DNA from: Clostridium sp. CAG:1024 | GTDB taxonomy: Bacteria > Bacillota > Clostridia > Christensenellales > CAG-138 | Length of the DNA stretch: 6,739 bases | Assembly: GCA_000432015.1 (NCBI GenBank) | Contig: HF985506.1 | Location: forward strand, 13,438-20,176 | Reading direction: 5' to 3' | Shown here: one piece after another, positions 1 to 6,263 of the stretch | Layout of the letters: every line of letters starts with the position of its first letter | Numbering within the stretch: position 1 is the stretch's first letter | The notes under the pieces: generated by a model | Seen by the model: the letters and a program-made list of their open reading frames with translations, nothing else | What the model was told of the DNA's origin: nothing | Databases searched by the model: none | Translations under genes and position numbers: made by a program

Positions 1-13
1 CCGCCGGGATTCG

Positions 14-2434
14 TCAGTCTCCGTTCTTTTCTGGCGCATCCCTTCGCACCGCCACGACGTCGTCGTCTAGCACGACCGCCACGAGCATAGAGCCGCGGCT
101 TGCGCGGGCCTCGATGCGCACCTGCTCGGTGGAAAGCGGCGTCTCCGCGCCGTGCCGCTGCACGATGCGGAATACGAAAGGTTCGCGAACGTGGAACACC
201 GCGGCGATGCAGTTGCCGTTCGACCCGTTCTTTTTGAAATCGAACGTTTTGAGTCCCTTGCCGTTGCGCCCCTGCAATTCATAGTCAAAGAGGAAGCTCC
301 GCTTGCCGTAACCGCGATCGGTCACGGTGAGGATCTCGCCCTCCTCCGGCACCTGCGCGGCATAGAGCACGGAATCGCCCGATTCGAGCTTGATGCACTT
401 CACGCCGCCGCTGACACGCCCCATGGCCGGCACGGTATCCGCCGCAAAGCGGATGCTCATCCCCATGCGCGTGATGAGCAGGATACTCTCGCCGTTGTCC
501 TTTTTGACGTCCAGCACTGCGTCGCCGTCGCGCAGCGTGATCGCCTGCGTCCGCTTGACGCGCAGCTTGTATTCCGCGGCGGGCGTGCGCTTGACGCTGC
601 CCTTCTTCGTATAAAACAGGTAATCGCCCGCATCGTCGTCCGTGTAGGCTGCGATGATGCGCTCGCCCGTCTCAAAGGGCAGAAGCGCCGCAAGGTTCTG
701 CGCCTTCTGATTGTTCTTCGTTTCGGGTATATCCGATGCGGGGATCGTCAGCACTGCGCCCTGATCGGTAAAGAGCCGGATGCGCTTCGCCGTATCGGTC
801 GTCAGAAGGAACAGCGGCTTGTCCTCCGCGATCGCGTCCGCGTTGAACTGCTTTGTGAGGCAGCGGCGCACGCGCAGGCCCTCGCACACGGCGACGGTCA
901 CATCCTCCGCGACGGCCTGCTCCTCCTCCACGCTGCTAATGAGCTCGCCCGCCTCGATGATCTCCGTGCGCCGCGGATCGTCGATGCGTTTCTTGATCGC
1001 GAGCAGCTCCTTTTTGATGAGCGCGACGAGCTTCTTATCCGAGGCAAGGATGCCCTTGAACGTCTCGATCTGGTCGAGCACAGCCGCATACTCCTCCTCG
1101 ATGAGCCGCAGCTCAAGATTCGTGAGCCGCTGAAGCCGCAGGTCAAGGATGGCCTGCGCCTGGATCTCCGTGAGCGCAAAGCGCTTCATGAGCGCGTCCT
1201 TTGCCTCCTTCGGGGACTTTGCCGCGCGGATGATCGCGATGACCTCGTCAAGATTGTCCACCGCGATCTTCTGCCCCGCAAGAATATGCTCCCGCCGCTC
1301 CGCAGTTTCAAGCTCGTTTTGGGTCCTTCGCGTCACGACCTCTCGCTGATGACGGATATAGTGCGCGATGATCTCCTTCAGTCCCATCTGCTGCGGTCGG
1401 CCGCCCGCGATGGCGACCATATTCACGCCGAACGTGCATTGAAGATCCGTGTATTTGAACAGATATTGCAGCAGCTTTTCCGGATCTGCATCCTTTTTGA
1501 CCTCGATGACCGCGCGCGTTCCCATGCGGTCGCTCTCGTCCCGGATGTCCGCGATACCGGAAAACAACGCCTTCTTTTCCTGGCTGACCTCAAGCACACG
1601 CTGGAGTGCCGCCGCCTTGTTCACCTGATAGGGAAACTCTGTGACGACGATGAGCGTTTTCCCGTTCTTCTGCTCTTCAAAGTGCGTTTTTGCGCGCATG
1701 GTGAGCTTGCCGCGCCCCGTTTCATATGCCTTTTCGATCTCGTCCGACGCAAGCAGATACGCACCCGTCGGAAAATCCGGAGCGGGCAGAATCCGCATCA
1801 GCTCCTTGAGTGTAATGTCCGGGTTTTCCATCTCCGCGATGACGGCATCAATCGCTTCGCCGGGGTTGTGCGGCGGGATATTCGTTGCAAGACCGACCGC
1901 AATGCCAGACGAGCCGTTCACGAGCAGATTCGGGAATCGCCCCGGCAGCAGCTCCGGCTCCTTCAGTGTGTCGTCAAAGTTCAGAGAAAAGTCGACCGTG
2001 TCCTTATCGATGTCGCGCAGGAGATACAGCGCTGCGTCCGTCATGCGGGCTTCCGTGTAACGCATCGCGGCCGCGGAATCGCCGTCCACGGAGCCGAAGT
2101 TGCCGTGGCCGTCCACGAGCTGCACGCGCATATTGAAGGGCTGCGCCATACGCACCATGGCGTCGTACACGGAGGAATCGCCGTGCGGATGATATTTTCC
2201 GAGGCAGTCGCCGACGATACGTGCGCTCTTTCTGTGCGGCTTGTCGGGCGAAAGCCCCAGTTCCAGCATCGTAAACAGGATGCGTCGCTGCACGGGCTTC
2301 AGACCGTCCTCGACTCGCGGCAGAGCGCGCTCCAAGATGACGTGCTCCGCGTAGGGCATCATGGACTCGTGCATCATGTCGTCCATGCTGCGGAGGATGA
2401 TGCGCTCTTCGAAGGTTTTCGTTTCCTTTGCCAT
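14..2434 (-). CDS. parC: DNA topoisomerase IV subunit A (ParC/GyrA family)
   Basis: Breakage-and-reunion subunit of a type IIA topoisomerase, which cuts and passes duplex DNA to decatenate or relax chromosomes with the ATPase subunit encoded just upstream. Seen: 806 aa, uninterrupted. The winged-helix/CAP domain carries the GKYHPHGD motif (about residues 79-86) and the active site AAAMRYTEAR, with R125 and the catalytic tyrosine Y126 that forms the DNA phosphotyrosine. I178 in SSGIAVGLATN is the likely DNA-bending isoleucine. The C-gate stretch QAQAILDLRLQRL lies near 425-437, and a beta-pinwheel follows from about 510. Quinolone-region residues S87 and D91 match the usual susceptible type. 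PDKPHRKSARIVGDCLGKYH is typical of the Gram-positive ParC clade, and the first pinwheel blade has no QRRGGKG box, which argues against gyrase; however QGRNGKG occurs at 721-727. The ATG at 2434 has a good ribosome site. It is the second gene after parE, 17 bp apart. The family is certain; ParC over GyrA is likely. Confidence 0.9.
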   Translation of the reverse strand: MAKETKTFEERIILRSMDDMMHESMMPYAEHVILERALPRVEDGLKPVQRRILFTMLELGLSPDKPHRKSARIVGDCLGKYHPHGDSSVYDAMVRMAQPFNMRVQLVDGHGNFGSVDGDSAAAMRYTEARMTDAALYLLRDIDKDTVDFSLNFDDTLKEPELLPGRFPNLLVNGSSGIAVGLATNIPPHNPGEAIDAVIAEMENPDITLKELMRILPAPDFPTGAYLLASDEIEKAYETGRGKLTMRAKTHFEEQKNGKTLIVVTEFPYQVNKAAALQRVLEVSQEKKALFSGIADIRDESDRMGTRAVIEVKKDADPEKLLQYLFKYTDLQCTFGVNMVAIAGGRPQQMGLKEIIAHYIRHQREVVTRRTQNELETAERREHILAGQKIAVDNLDEVIAIIRAAKSPKEAKDALMKRFALTEIQAQAILDLRLQRLTNLELRLIEEEYAAVLDQIETFKGILASDKKLVALIKKELLAIKKRIDDPRRTEIIEAGELISSVEEEQAVAEDVTVAVCEGLRVRRCLTKQFNADAIAEDKPLFLLTTDTAKRIRLFTDQGAVLTIPASDIPETKNNQKAQNLAALLPFETGERIIAAYTDDDAGDYLFYTKKGSVKRTPAAEYKLRVKRTQAITLRDGDAVLDVKKDNGESILLITRMGMSIRFAADTVPAMGRVSGGVKCIKLESGDSVLYAAQVPEEGEILTVTDRGYGKRSFLFDYELQGRNGKGLKTFDFKKNGSNGNCIAAVFHVREPFVFRIVQRHGAETPLSTEQVRIEARASRGSMLVAVVLDDDVVAVRRDAPEKNGD

Positions 2435-2441
2435 GCTCGCT

Positions 2442-2448
2442 CTCCCCT
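2442..2448 (-). promoter_or_regulatory. Ribosome binding site of parC
   Basis: On the minus strand AGGGGAG sits 7 nt before the parC ATG, inside the 17-bp gap after the parE TAA. It supports the 2434 start and shows that parC does not depend on stop-start overlap for translation. No promoter is visible in the gap, so parE and parC are probably co-transcribed. Confidence 0.75.
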
Positions 2449-2451
2449 CTC

Positions 2452-4416
2452 TTACGCCCTGCTGCTCTGCATCTTTTCAAACACGCTCTTTTCCTTATTG
2501 AAATCGGCGTTGTTGAAGATGTATTCCTTACGCGACTGCACCTTGTCGCCCATGAGCACCGTGACCTTGTGCTCCACGTCCGCCGCGTCCTCGATCGTGA
2601 CGCGGACGAGCGCGCGGTTCTCCGGGTTCAGCGTCGTTTCCCAGAGCTGCTCCGGATTCATCTCGCCGAGGCCTTTGTAGCGTTGGACCGTATAGCCCTT
2701 TCCGGCTTCCTTCGTCGCTTTTTTCAGTTCCGCGTCGTCGTAGCAGTAGACGTGTTTCTCGCCCTTTGCCACCCGGTAGAGCGGCGACAGCCCGATATAC
2801 ACATGTCCGTCCATGATCAGTTCCTTCATATAACGATAGAAAAAGGTCAGCAGGATCGCGCGGATATGCGCGCCGTCCTGATCCGCATCCGAAAGGATGA
2901 TGACCTTGTCGTACTTGAGGCTCGAAAGATCGAAGTCCTCGCCGATGCCCGTGCCGAGCGCCGTGATGATGGAGCGGAACTCCTCGTTCTGCAAGACCTG
3001 GTCGAGCCGCTTTTTTTCAACGTTCAGCGGCTTTCCGCGCAGGGGCAGGATCGCCTGAAATTTTCTGTCGCGTCCCTGCTTTGCCGAGCCGCCCGCGCTG
3101 TCGCCCTCGACGATAAACAGCTCGTTGATGGCGGCGTTGCGGCCGGTACAGCTTGACAGCTTTCCCACGAGCGGGGCGTTTTCAAGTTTGTTCTTTTCGC
3201 GCGCAGTCGCCTTCGCCTTTCTTGCGGCTTCGCGCACTTTGGCGGACTTGACCGCCTTCTCCGCGATGCGGCCGACCGTATCGGCGTTCTTCAGGTCCTC
3301 GAGGAAGGGCGTAAGCTGTTCCGCAATCACCGCTTCGACCGCGGGACGCGCTTCCGTATTGCCGAGCTTGGTCTTTGTCTGTCCCTCGAACTGAATGGAA
3401 CGCATCTTGAGCGCAAGCACCGCCGTGATGCCTTCGCGGAAATCCTCGCCCGCAAGCGGCGCGTCTTTATCCTTCAAAATGCCCTGCTTGCGGCAGTAAT
3501 CGTTCATGACCTTCGTGAACGCGGCCTTAAAGCCCGTTTCATGCGTGCCGCCCTCCGTGGTCGGGATGTTATTTACATAGGAAAAAATGTTGTCTGCATA
3601 GCCGTCGTTGTGCTGAAACGCCAGCTCCACCACGATGCCGCCGCTCTCGCCCTTGATGTGGATGGGCGGCTCATACAGCGTCGTCTTATCCGCATTCATA
3701 TAGGAAACAAAGTCGGACAGGCCGCCGTCATACTTGTACTCCACGCTCCTGCGCTCGCCCTGCTCGCGCTCGTCCGTGAAGAGAAAGCGCACGCCGCGAT
3801 TCAGATAGGCAAGCTCCCGCAAGCGCTTTGCGACCGTTTCATACTGCATGGAGACCGTCTCGAACACCCGCTTGTCCGGCAGGAACGTCACGACCGTCCC
3901 CTGCTTGCGCGTACGGCCGATCTCCTTGAGCGGATACTTCGTTTTTCCGGAAACGATGTGTCCCGTTTCGTCCGGTTCGGAACTGAACTCGACCCGATAT
4001 GCGCGGTTCTCGTAATACACCTCCACCGTGACCCACTCCGACAGCGCGTTGACGACCGACGCGCCCACGCCGTGCAGGCCGCCGGAAAAGCCATAGGAAT
4101 CATTGCCGAACTTGCCGCCTGCGTGCAGCTGCGTAAACACGACCTCGACGCCAGATACGCCGAGCTTCTCATGCACGCCCACCGGAATGCCGCGGCCGTT
4201 GTCCGTCACGGTCACGGAATTGTCCCGGTGTATCGTGACCGAGACATCGCTTGCATAGCCGTTCGCCGCCTCGTCCACCGCGTTGTCCACGATCTCCCAA
4301 AGCATATGATGCAGGCCGCGCGGCCCGGTCGAACCGATATACATGCCCGGCCGCATCCGCACCGCGTCCAGCCCCTCCATCACCTTTATGCTTGATACGT
4401 TATAGTCCTGTGCCAT
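2452..4416 (-). CDS. parE: DNA topoisomerase IV subunit B (ParE/GyrB family ATPase)
   Basis: ATPase subunit that, with the downstream A subunit, forms an A2B2 type IIA topoisomerase. Seen: 654 aa, full length for the short Gram-positive form. The GHKL ATPase domain has general base E41 in EIVDNAVDEA, D72 in TDNGRGIP, the glycine-rich ATP lid HAGGKFG through GGLHGVGAS (about 98-119), and the transducer-domain QTK loop with K348. The Toprim domain has E437 in VEGDSAGGSAKQGRDR and the metal-binding DADQD (D510, D512) in ILSDADQDGAHI. The C-terminal tail carries RYKGLGEMNPEQLWETT, the contact surface for the A subunit. There is no large insert of the E. coli GyrB type. PLRGKPLNVEK resembles GyrB and clostridial ParE alike, so the ParE call rests mostly on its partner. 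The ATG at 4416 follows GGAGGA. A second gyrB-gyrA pair should exist elsewhere in the genome if this is topoisomerase IV. Confidence 0.9.
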   Translation of the reverse strand: MAQDYNVSSIKVMEGLDAVRMRPGMYIGSTGPRGLHHMLWEIVDNAVDEAANGYASDVSVTIHRDNSVTVTDNGRGIPVGVHEKLGVSGVEVVFTQLHAGGKFGNDSYGFSGGLHGVGASVVNALSEWVTVEVYYENRAYRVEFSSEPDETGHIVSGKTKYPLKEIGRTRKQGTVVTFLPDKRVFETVSMQYETVAKRLRELAYLNRGVRFLFTDEREQGERRSVEYKYDGGLSDFVSYMNADKTTLYEPPIHIKGESGGIVVELAFQHNDGYADNIFSYVNNIPTTEGGTHETGFKAAFTKVMNDYCRKQGILKDKDAPLAGEDFREGITAVLALKMRSIQFEGQTKTKLGNTEARPAVEAVIAEQLTPFLEDLKNADTVGRIAEKAVKSAKVREAARKAKATAREKNKLENAPLVGKLSSCTGRNAAINELFIVEGDSAGGSAKQGRDRKFQAILPLRGKPLNVEKKRLDQVLQNEEFRSIITALGTGIGEDFDLSSLKYDKVIILSDADQDGAHIRAILLTFFYRYMKELIMDGHVYIGLSPLYRVAKGEKHVYCYDDAELKKATKEAGKGYTVQRYKGLGEMNPEQLWETTLNPENRALVRVTIEDAADVEHKVTVLMGDKVQSRKEYIFNNADFNKEKSVFEKMQSSRA

Positions 4417-4419
4417 CGT

Positions 4420-4425
4420 TCCTCC
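4420..4425 (-). promoter_or_regulatory. Ribosome binding site of parE
   Basis: GGAGGA on the minus strand ends 3 nt before the parE ATG (GGAGG plus a 4-nt spacer). The motif is strong but the spacing is short. A 10-bp palindrome GAGCGCGCTC (4429-4438) abuts it, and GCGCGC at 4431-4436 can pair with GCGCGC at 4445-4450, so local folding could affect ribosome access. Confidence 0.7.
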
Positions 4426-4662
4426 AATGAGCGCGCTCTATTCTGCGCGCCCGGATCAAAAGTTTCGCCGCGGCCCGCCGCCGCAGGGCTGCAAGTCCGG
4501 ATCCGCCGCGTCCCGTCCGTGAAAGCTTTCCCCCACCCGTGCGGAACATGCGGTCCTTTCCGTTTTTGACGCAAAAACGGGCGAAAGCAGCCGTGCTCCC
4601 GCTCTCGAACGCACGGAAACCGCACCGCTTTTCGTCCGGATCACCACATATGGCTATTCTTT
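4426..4662 (-). other. Inferred long, structured 5' leader of parE
   Basis: If the extended -10 promoter at 4669-4677 is used, the parE transcript starts near 4662 and carries a leader of about 245 nt. It is GC-rich and contains several inverted repeats: CCGTGC/GCACGG (4591-4596 with 4611-4616), the perfect 9-bp repeat at 4560-4580, and GCGCGC/GCGCGC next to the ribosome site. The nonamer GTCCGGATC occurs twice (4495-4503 and 4634-4642), with a shorter CCGGATC at 4451-4457. Short reading frames cross this stretch on the minus strand but none has a ribosome site or recognisable protein. I do not recognise a known riboswitch or T-box. The rest of the stretch shows nothing identifiable. Confidence 0.4.
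4560..4580. repeat. Perfect 9-bp inverted repeat in the parE leader
   Basis: CCGTTTTTG and CAAAAACGG are separated by the 3-nt loop ACG. The stem can extend outward through CTTTC (4556-4560) and GAAAG (4583-4587) if a small bulge is allowed. No T-run follows on either strand, so it does not look like an intrinsic terminator. It would fold in the parE leader roughly 80-100 nt after the inferred start. Confidence 0.55.
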
Positions 4663-4668
4663 CACCAT

Positions 4669-4697
4669 AGTATACCATATTTGGTGGTATCGCAGAA
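4669..4697 (-). promoter_or_regulatory. Predicted extended -10 promoter for parE-parC
   Basis: The minus strand reads TGG-TATACT: -10 hexamer TATACT at 4669-4674 with the extended TG at 4676-4677. The -35 position at 17-bp spacing (4692-4697, TTCTGC) is poor, which an extended -10 can compensate for. It is the best leftward sigma-A candidate I see between mraZ and parE; I found no convincing one nearer the gene. Start of transcription would be near 4662. Confidence 0.5.
4672..4690. promoter_or_regulatory. 19-bp inverted repeat over the parE promoter (possible operator)
   Basis: ATACCA (4672-4677) and TGGTAT (4685-4690) form a perfect 6-bp inverted repeat with 7 bp between. One arm overlaps the extended -10 of the parE promoter, the position expected of a repressor site. 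ACCATA is also repeated directly at 4664 and 4674. The regulator is unknown; MraZ is one candidate because these are TGGT-type motifs. Confidence 0.3.
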
Positions 4698-4765
4698 AAG
4701 ATGCAAGTGATTTTGGGATAAGTTTATAAATTGTTCAAAAAATCCCATGGAAATAATTATGAAAG

Positions 4766-4790
4766 TGGTGACAAATGGGGTGAAGTGGTG
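4766..4790 (+). promoter_or_regulatory. MraZ operator: three TGGKG boxes on a 10-bp period
   Basis: TGGTG (4766-4770), TGGGG (4776-4780) and TGGTG (4786-4790) are spaced by exactly 5 nt, so the boxes lie on one face of the helix. MraZ of E. coli is known to bind TGGGN direct repeats with 5-nt spacers upstream of its own gene, and AAAGTG-type repeats are known for mycoplasmas; AAAGTGGTG here fits both. The boxes fill the space between the -35 and -10 of the mraZ promoter, so bound MraZ should exclude RNA polymerase. Autorepression is inferred. Confidence 0.8.
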
Positions 4791-4796
4791 TATACT
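4768..4796 (+). promoter_or_regulatory. Predicted sigma-A promoter of the mraZ-rsmH-ftsL operon
   Basis: The -35 GTGACA (4768-4773, 5 of 6 to consensus) and -10 TATACT (4791-4796, 5 of 6) are separated by the ideal 17 bp. Transcription would start near 4803, giving a leader of about 49 nt. The local AT-rich context supports it. The overlap with the three MraZ boxes is complete. Confidence 0.75.
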
Positions 4797-4835
4797 CGAT
4801 TTATATCATGTAGAGGTGTAACCGCCTTCGCGGAG

Positions 4836-4840
4836 AGGAG
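4836..4840 (+). promoter_or_regulatory. Ribosome binding site of mraZ
   Basis: AGGAG, within the purine run GGAGAGGAG from 4832, lies 11 nt before the ATG at 4852, slightly far but strong. A small hairpin CCGC-CTTC-GCGG (4822-4833) touches its 5' edge. It supports the 4852 start over the longer overlapping frame that opens at 4731. Confidence 0.7.
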
Positions 4841-4851
4841 ATACGCTGCCC

Positions 4852-5298
4852 ATGCTCATCGGGTCATTTGCACATGCGCTGGATGCCAAAGGGCGCGTCT
4901 TTATCCCTGCGAAATGGCGGGAGTCTCTGGGCGACATTCTTGTGATCACGCAGGGTTTGCTTGCGGATCGCGAGCTGCACTGCCTCTTCGGCATGTCCGT
5001 TGCGGAGTGGGACCAGTTCTCACAGCGTCTTGCGCAGCTTCCCATTACGGACATGGCCGGCCAAGCGGTACGCCGCCGTCTTTACGCCTCCGCCTCCGCC
5101 TGCGAACTGGACAAGCAGGGACGCATCCTGCTGCCGCAGCCGCTCCGCGAGCTTACGGGCATCGAAAAGGAAGTAACGCTCATCGGCGTCGGCAACCGGA
5201 TCGAGCTTTGGGAGCCGGGGCAGCTCCTGCGACACAGCGCGGCGGTCGAGGAGGACTACAGTGCCGCATTGCAGCACTTGTCTCAGGTTGGAATATGA
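4852..5298 (+). CDS. mraZ: Transcriptional regulator MraZ
   Basis: DNA-binding regulator at the head of the division and cell-wall cluster; it forms a ring-shaped oligomer that binds repeated TGG boxes and represses its own operon in E. coli. Seen: 148 aa, the normal family length. Two tandem SpoVT-AbrB half-domains are each marked by the DxxxR signature: DAKGRVFIPAKWRE (D11, R15) and DKQGRILLPQPLRE (D87, R91). The first is followed by a VITQG-like strand and the second by GVGNRIELW, both characteristic. The N-terminus MLIGSFAHALDAKGR starts directly on the fold, so the ATG at 4852 is convincing. The last codons overlap the start of rsmH by 4 bp. Matching MraZ boxes lie upstream in its own promoter. 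Identification is close to certain. Confidence 0.97.
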   Translation: MLIGSFAHALDAKGRVFIPAKWRESLGDILVITQGLLADRELHCLFGMSVAEWDQFSQRLAQLPITDMAGQAVRRRLYASASACELDKQGRILLPQPLRELTGIEKEVTLIGVGNRIELWEPGQLLRHSAAVEEDYSAALQHLSQVGI

Positions 5299-6230
5299 CG
5301 TTTTCACATGTACCCGTGCTCCTTGAAGAAGTCATGGAGCTCTTGGCGCCGGAGCGCGGCGGGATCTTCGTGGACGGAACGCTGGGGGGCGGCGGTCACG
5401 CCGAAGCGACGCTCACACGAATGCCGCAGAGCGGACGGCTCATCGGAATCGACAGGGATTGGGATGCCGTGGCAGCTGCAACAGAGCGTTTGCGCCCCTT
5501 TGGCGAACGCTTTCAGGCGCTGCACGGCAATTTTTTTGATCTGCCGGCACTTTTGGCGTCCCTTGACATAGGGGGCGTTGATGGTATACTATTTGATTTC
5601 GGTGTATCGTCGCATCAGCTGGATACCGCAGAACGCGGTTTTTCCTACCATGCGGATGCGCCGCTCGATATGCGCATGGATCGAACCGCGCCCCTCTCCG
5701 CGCGGGATGTCGTCAACGGCTACTCCTTTGAGCAGCTCTGCCGCATCCTTCGCGAGTACGGGGAAGAACGGTTCGCTTCGCGTATTGCGGACAGGATCCT
5801 GCGCGAGCGGGAAAAGCACCCCATTGAGACAACGGCCGAGCTTTCCGCCATCGTGTGCGCGGCCATGCCGGGCAAAAGCCGTCATGAGCAGCAGCACCCC
5901 GCGCGCCGAACTTTTCAGGCAATCCGCATCGAGGTCAACGGCGAGCTGGACGGTCTGCGCCGTGCCGTCGATCAGGCGCACGACCTGCTGAACCCCGGCG
6001 GACGTCTCGTGATCCTCACGTTCCATTCGCTTGAGGACCGCATCGTCAAGCAGGCATTCCGCAGCTACGAAAGCCCCTGCACCTGTCCGCCGAAAGCGCC
6101 TGTGTGCATCTGCGGTAAGAAGCCCACGGCGCGCATTCTGACAAAGAAGCCCCTGACCGGCACGGAACAGGAACTTGCCGAAAACCCGCGCGCAGCCTGC
6201 GCGAAACTCCGTGCCATAGAAAAGATTTGA
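5295..6230 (+). CDS. rsmH: 16S rRNA (cytosine(1402)-N(4))-methyltransferase RsmH
   Basis: S-adenosylmethionine-dependent enzyme that methylates N4 of C1402 in the 16S rRNA decoding centre; formerly MraW. Seen: 311 aa, typical length. It opens with HVPVLLEEVMELL, followed by the SAM-binding loop VDGTLGGGGHAEATL (about 26-40) and the acidic motif GIDRD (51-55). ILFDFGVSSHQLD (98-110) and GFSYHADAPLDMRMD (115-129) are RsmH hallmarks, as are RRTFQAIRIEVNGEL and LTFHSLEDRIVK. Near the C-terminus C262, C264, C271 and C273 form a CxC/CxC cluster common in RsmH and possibly metal-binding. The ATG at 5295 overlaps the mraZ stop as ATGA and has only a weak ribosome site (GGTTGGA), so translation is probably coupled to mraZ. 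The frame is open upstream to 4731 but that extension has no family homology. A strong promoter-like sequence lies inside at 5563-5590. Confidence 0.97.
   Translation: MTFSHVPVLLEEVMELLAPERGGIFVDGTLGGGGHAEATLTRMPQSGRLIGIDRDWDAVAAATERLRPFGERFQALHGNFFDLPALLASLDIGGVDGILFDFGVSSHQLDTAERGFSYHADAPLDMRMDRTAPLSARDVVNGYSFEQLCRILREYGEERFASRIADRILREREKHPIETTAELSAIVCAAMPGKSRHEQQHPARRTFQAIRIEVNGELDGLRRAVDQAHDLLNPGGRLVILTFHSLEDRIVKQAFRSYESPCTCPPKAPVCICGKKPTARILTKKPLTGTEQELAENPRAACAKLRAIEKI
5563..5590 (+). promoter_or_regulatory. Near-consensus internal promoter in rsmH
   Basis: TTGACA (5563-5568, perfect -35), 16-bp spacer, TATACT (5585-5590) with extended TG at 5582-5583. It lies in sense orientation inside rsmH codons for LDIGGVDGILF. 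Those codons include ATA twice and CTA, unusual in the GC-rich surroundings. A transcript would start near 5597 and carry the 3' half of rsmH plus ftsL. It is a prediction from sequence only. Confidence 0.5.
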
Positions 6231-6246
6231 CCCGCATAGTAGTAGA

Positions 6247-6252
6247 AAGGAG
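6247..6252 (+). promoter_or_regulatory. Ribosome binding site of the ftsL-like gene
   Basis: AAGGAG in AAAGGAGAT lies 11 nt before the ATG at 6264, in the 33-bp gap after rsmH. It fixes the start of a frame that has no stop within the window. Confidence 0.75.
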
Positions 6253-6263
6253 ATCCTGCAAGC

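Noticed and set aside
591..615. TTGACG and TATAAA on the plus strand inside parC, as an antisense promoter
   Set aside because: The spacer is only 13 bp, too short for a sigma-A promoter.
152..2680. 842-codon open frame on the plus strand, antisense to parC and the end of parE
   Set aside because: It mirrors a GC-rich coding gene on the other strand, contains no recognisable domain, is very rich in R/H/L/D as antisense shadows are, and has no supporting ribosome site; parC motifs on the minus strand are unmistakable.
3153..3158. TTGACA on the plus strand inside parE
   Set aside because: No -10-like hexamer at the right distance; the downstream bases are GC-rich.
3541..4395. 284-codon plus-strand frame antisense to parE
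   Set aside because: Same shadow composition; the opposite strand encodes the intact ATPase domain.
4560..4580. Hairpin considered as an intrinsic terminator
   Set aside because: The stem is AT-rich in its core and no T-run follows on either strand; it sits inside the parE leader, where a terminator would only make sense as an attenuator, with no alternative fold evident.
4400..4678. 92-codon minus-strand frame upstream of parE
   Set aside because: Its ATG lies within the predicted parE -10 region, it has no ribosome site, it overlaps the parE start, and it resembles no protein I know.
4725..4760. Additional upstream promoters for mraZ (TATAAA at 4725, TTGTTC with TAATTA)
   Set aside because: AT-rich matches with poor partner hexamers; the promoter at 4768-4796 is clearly better.
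4731..5294. N-terminal extension of the rsmH frame
   Set aside because: The extension runs through the promoter, MraZ boxes and mraZ in a different frame; RsmH family homology starts exactly at the ATG at 5295.
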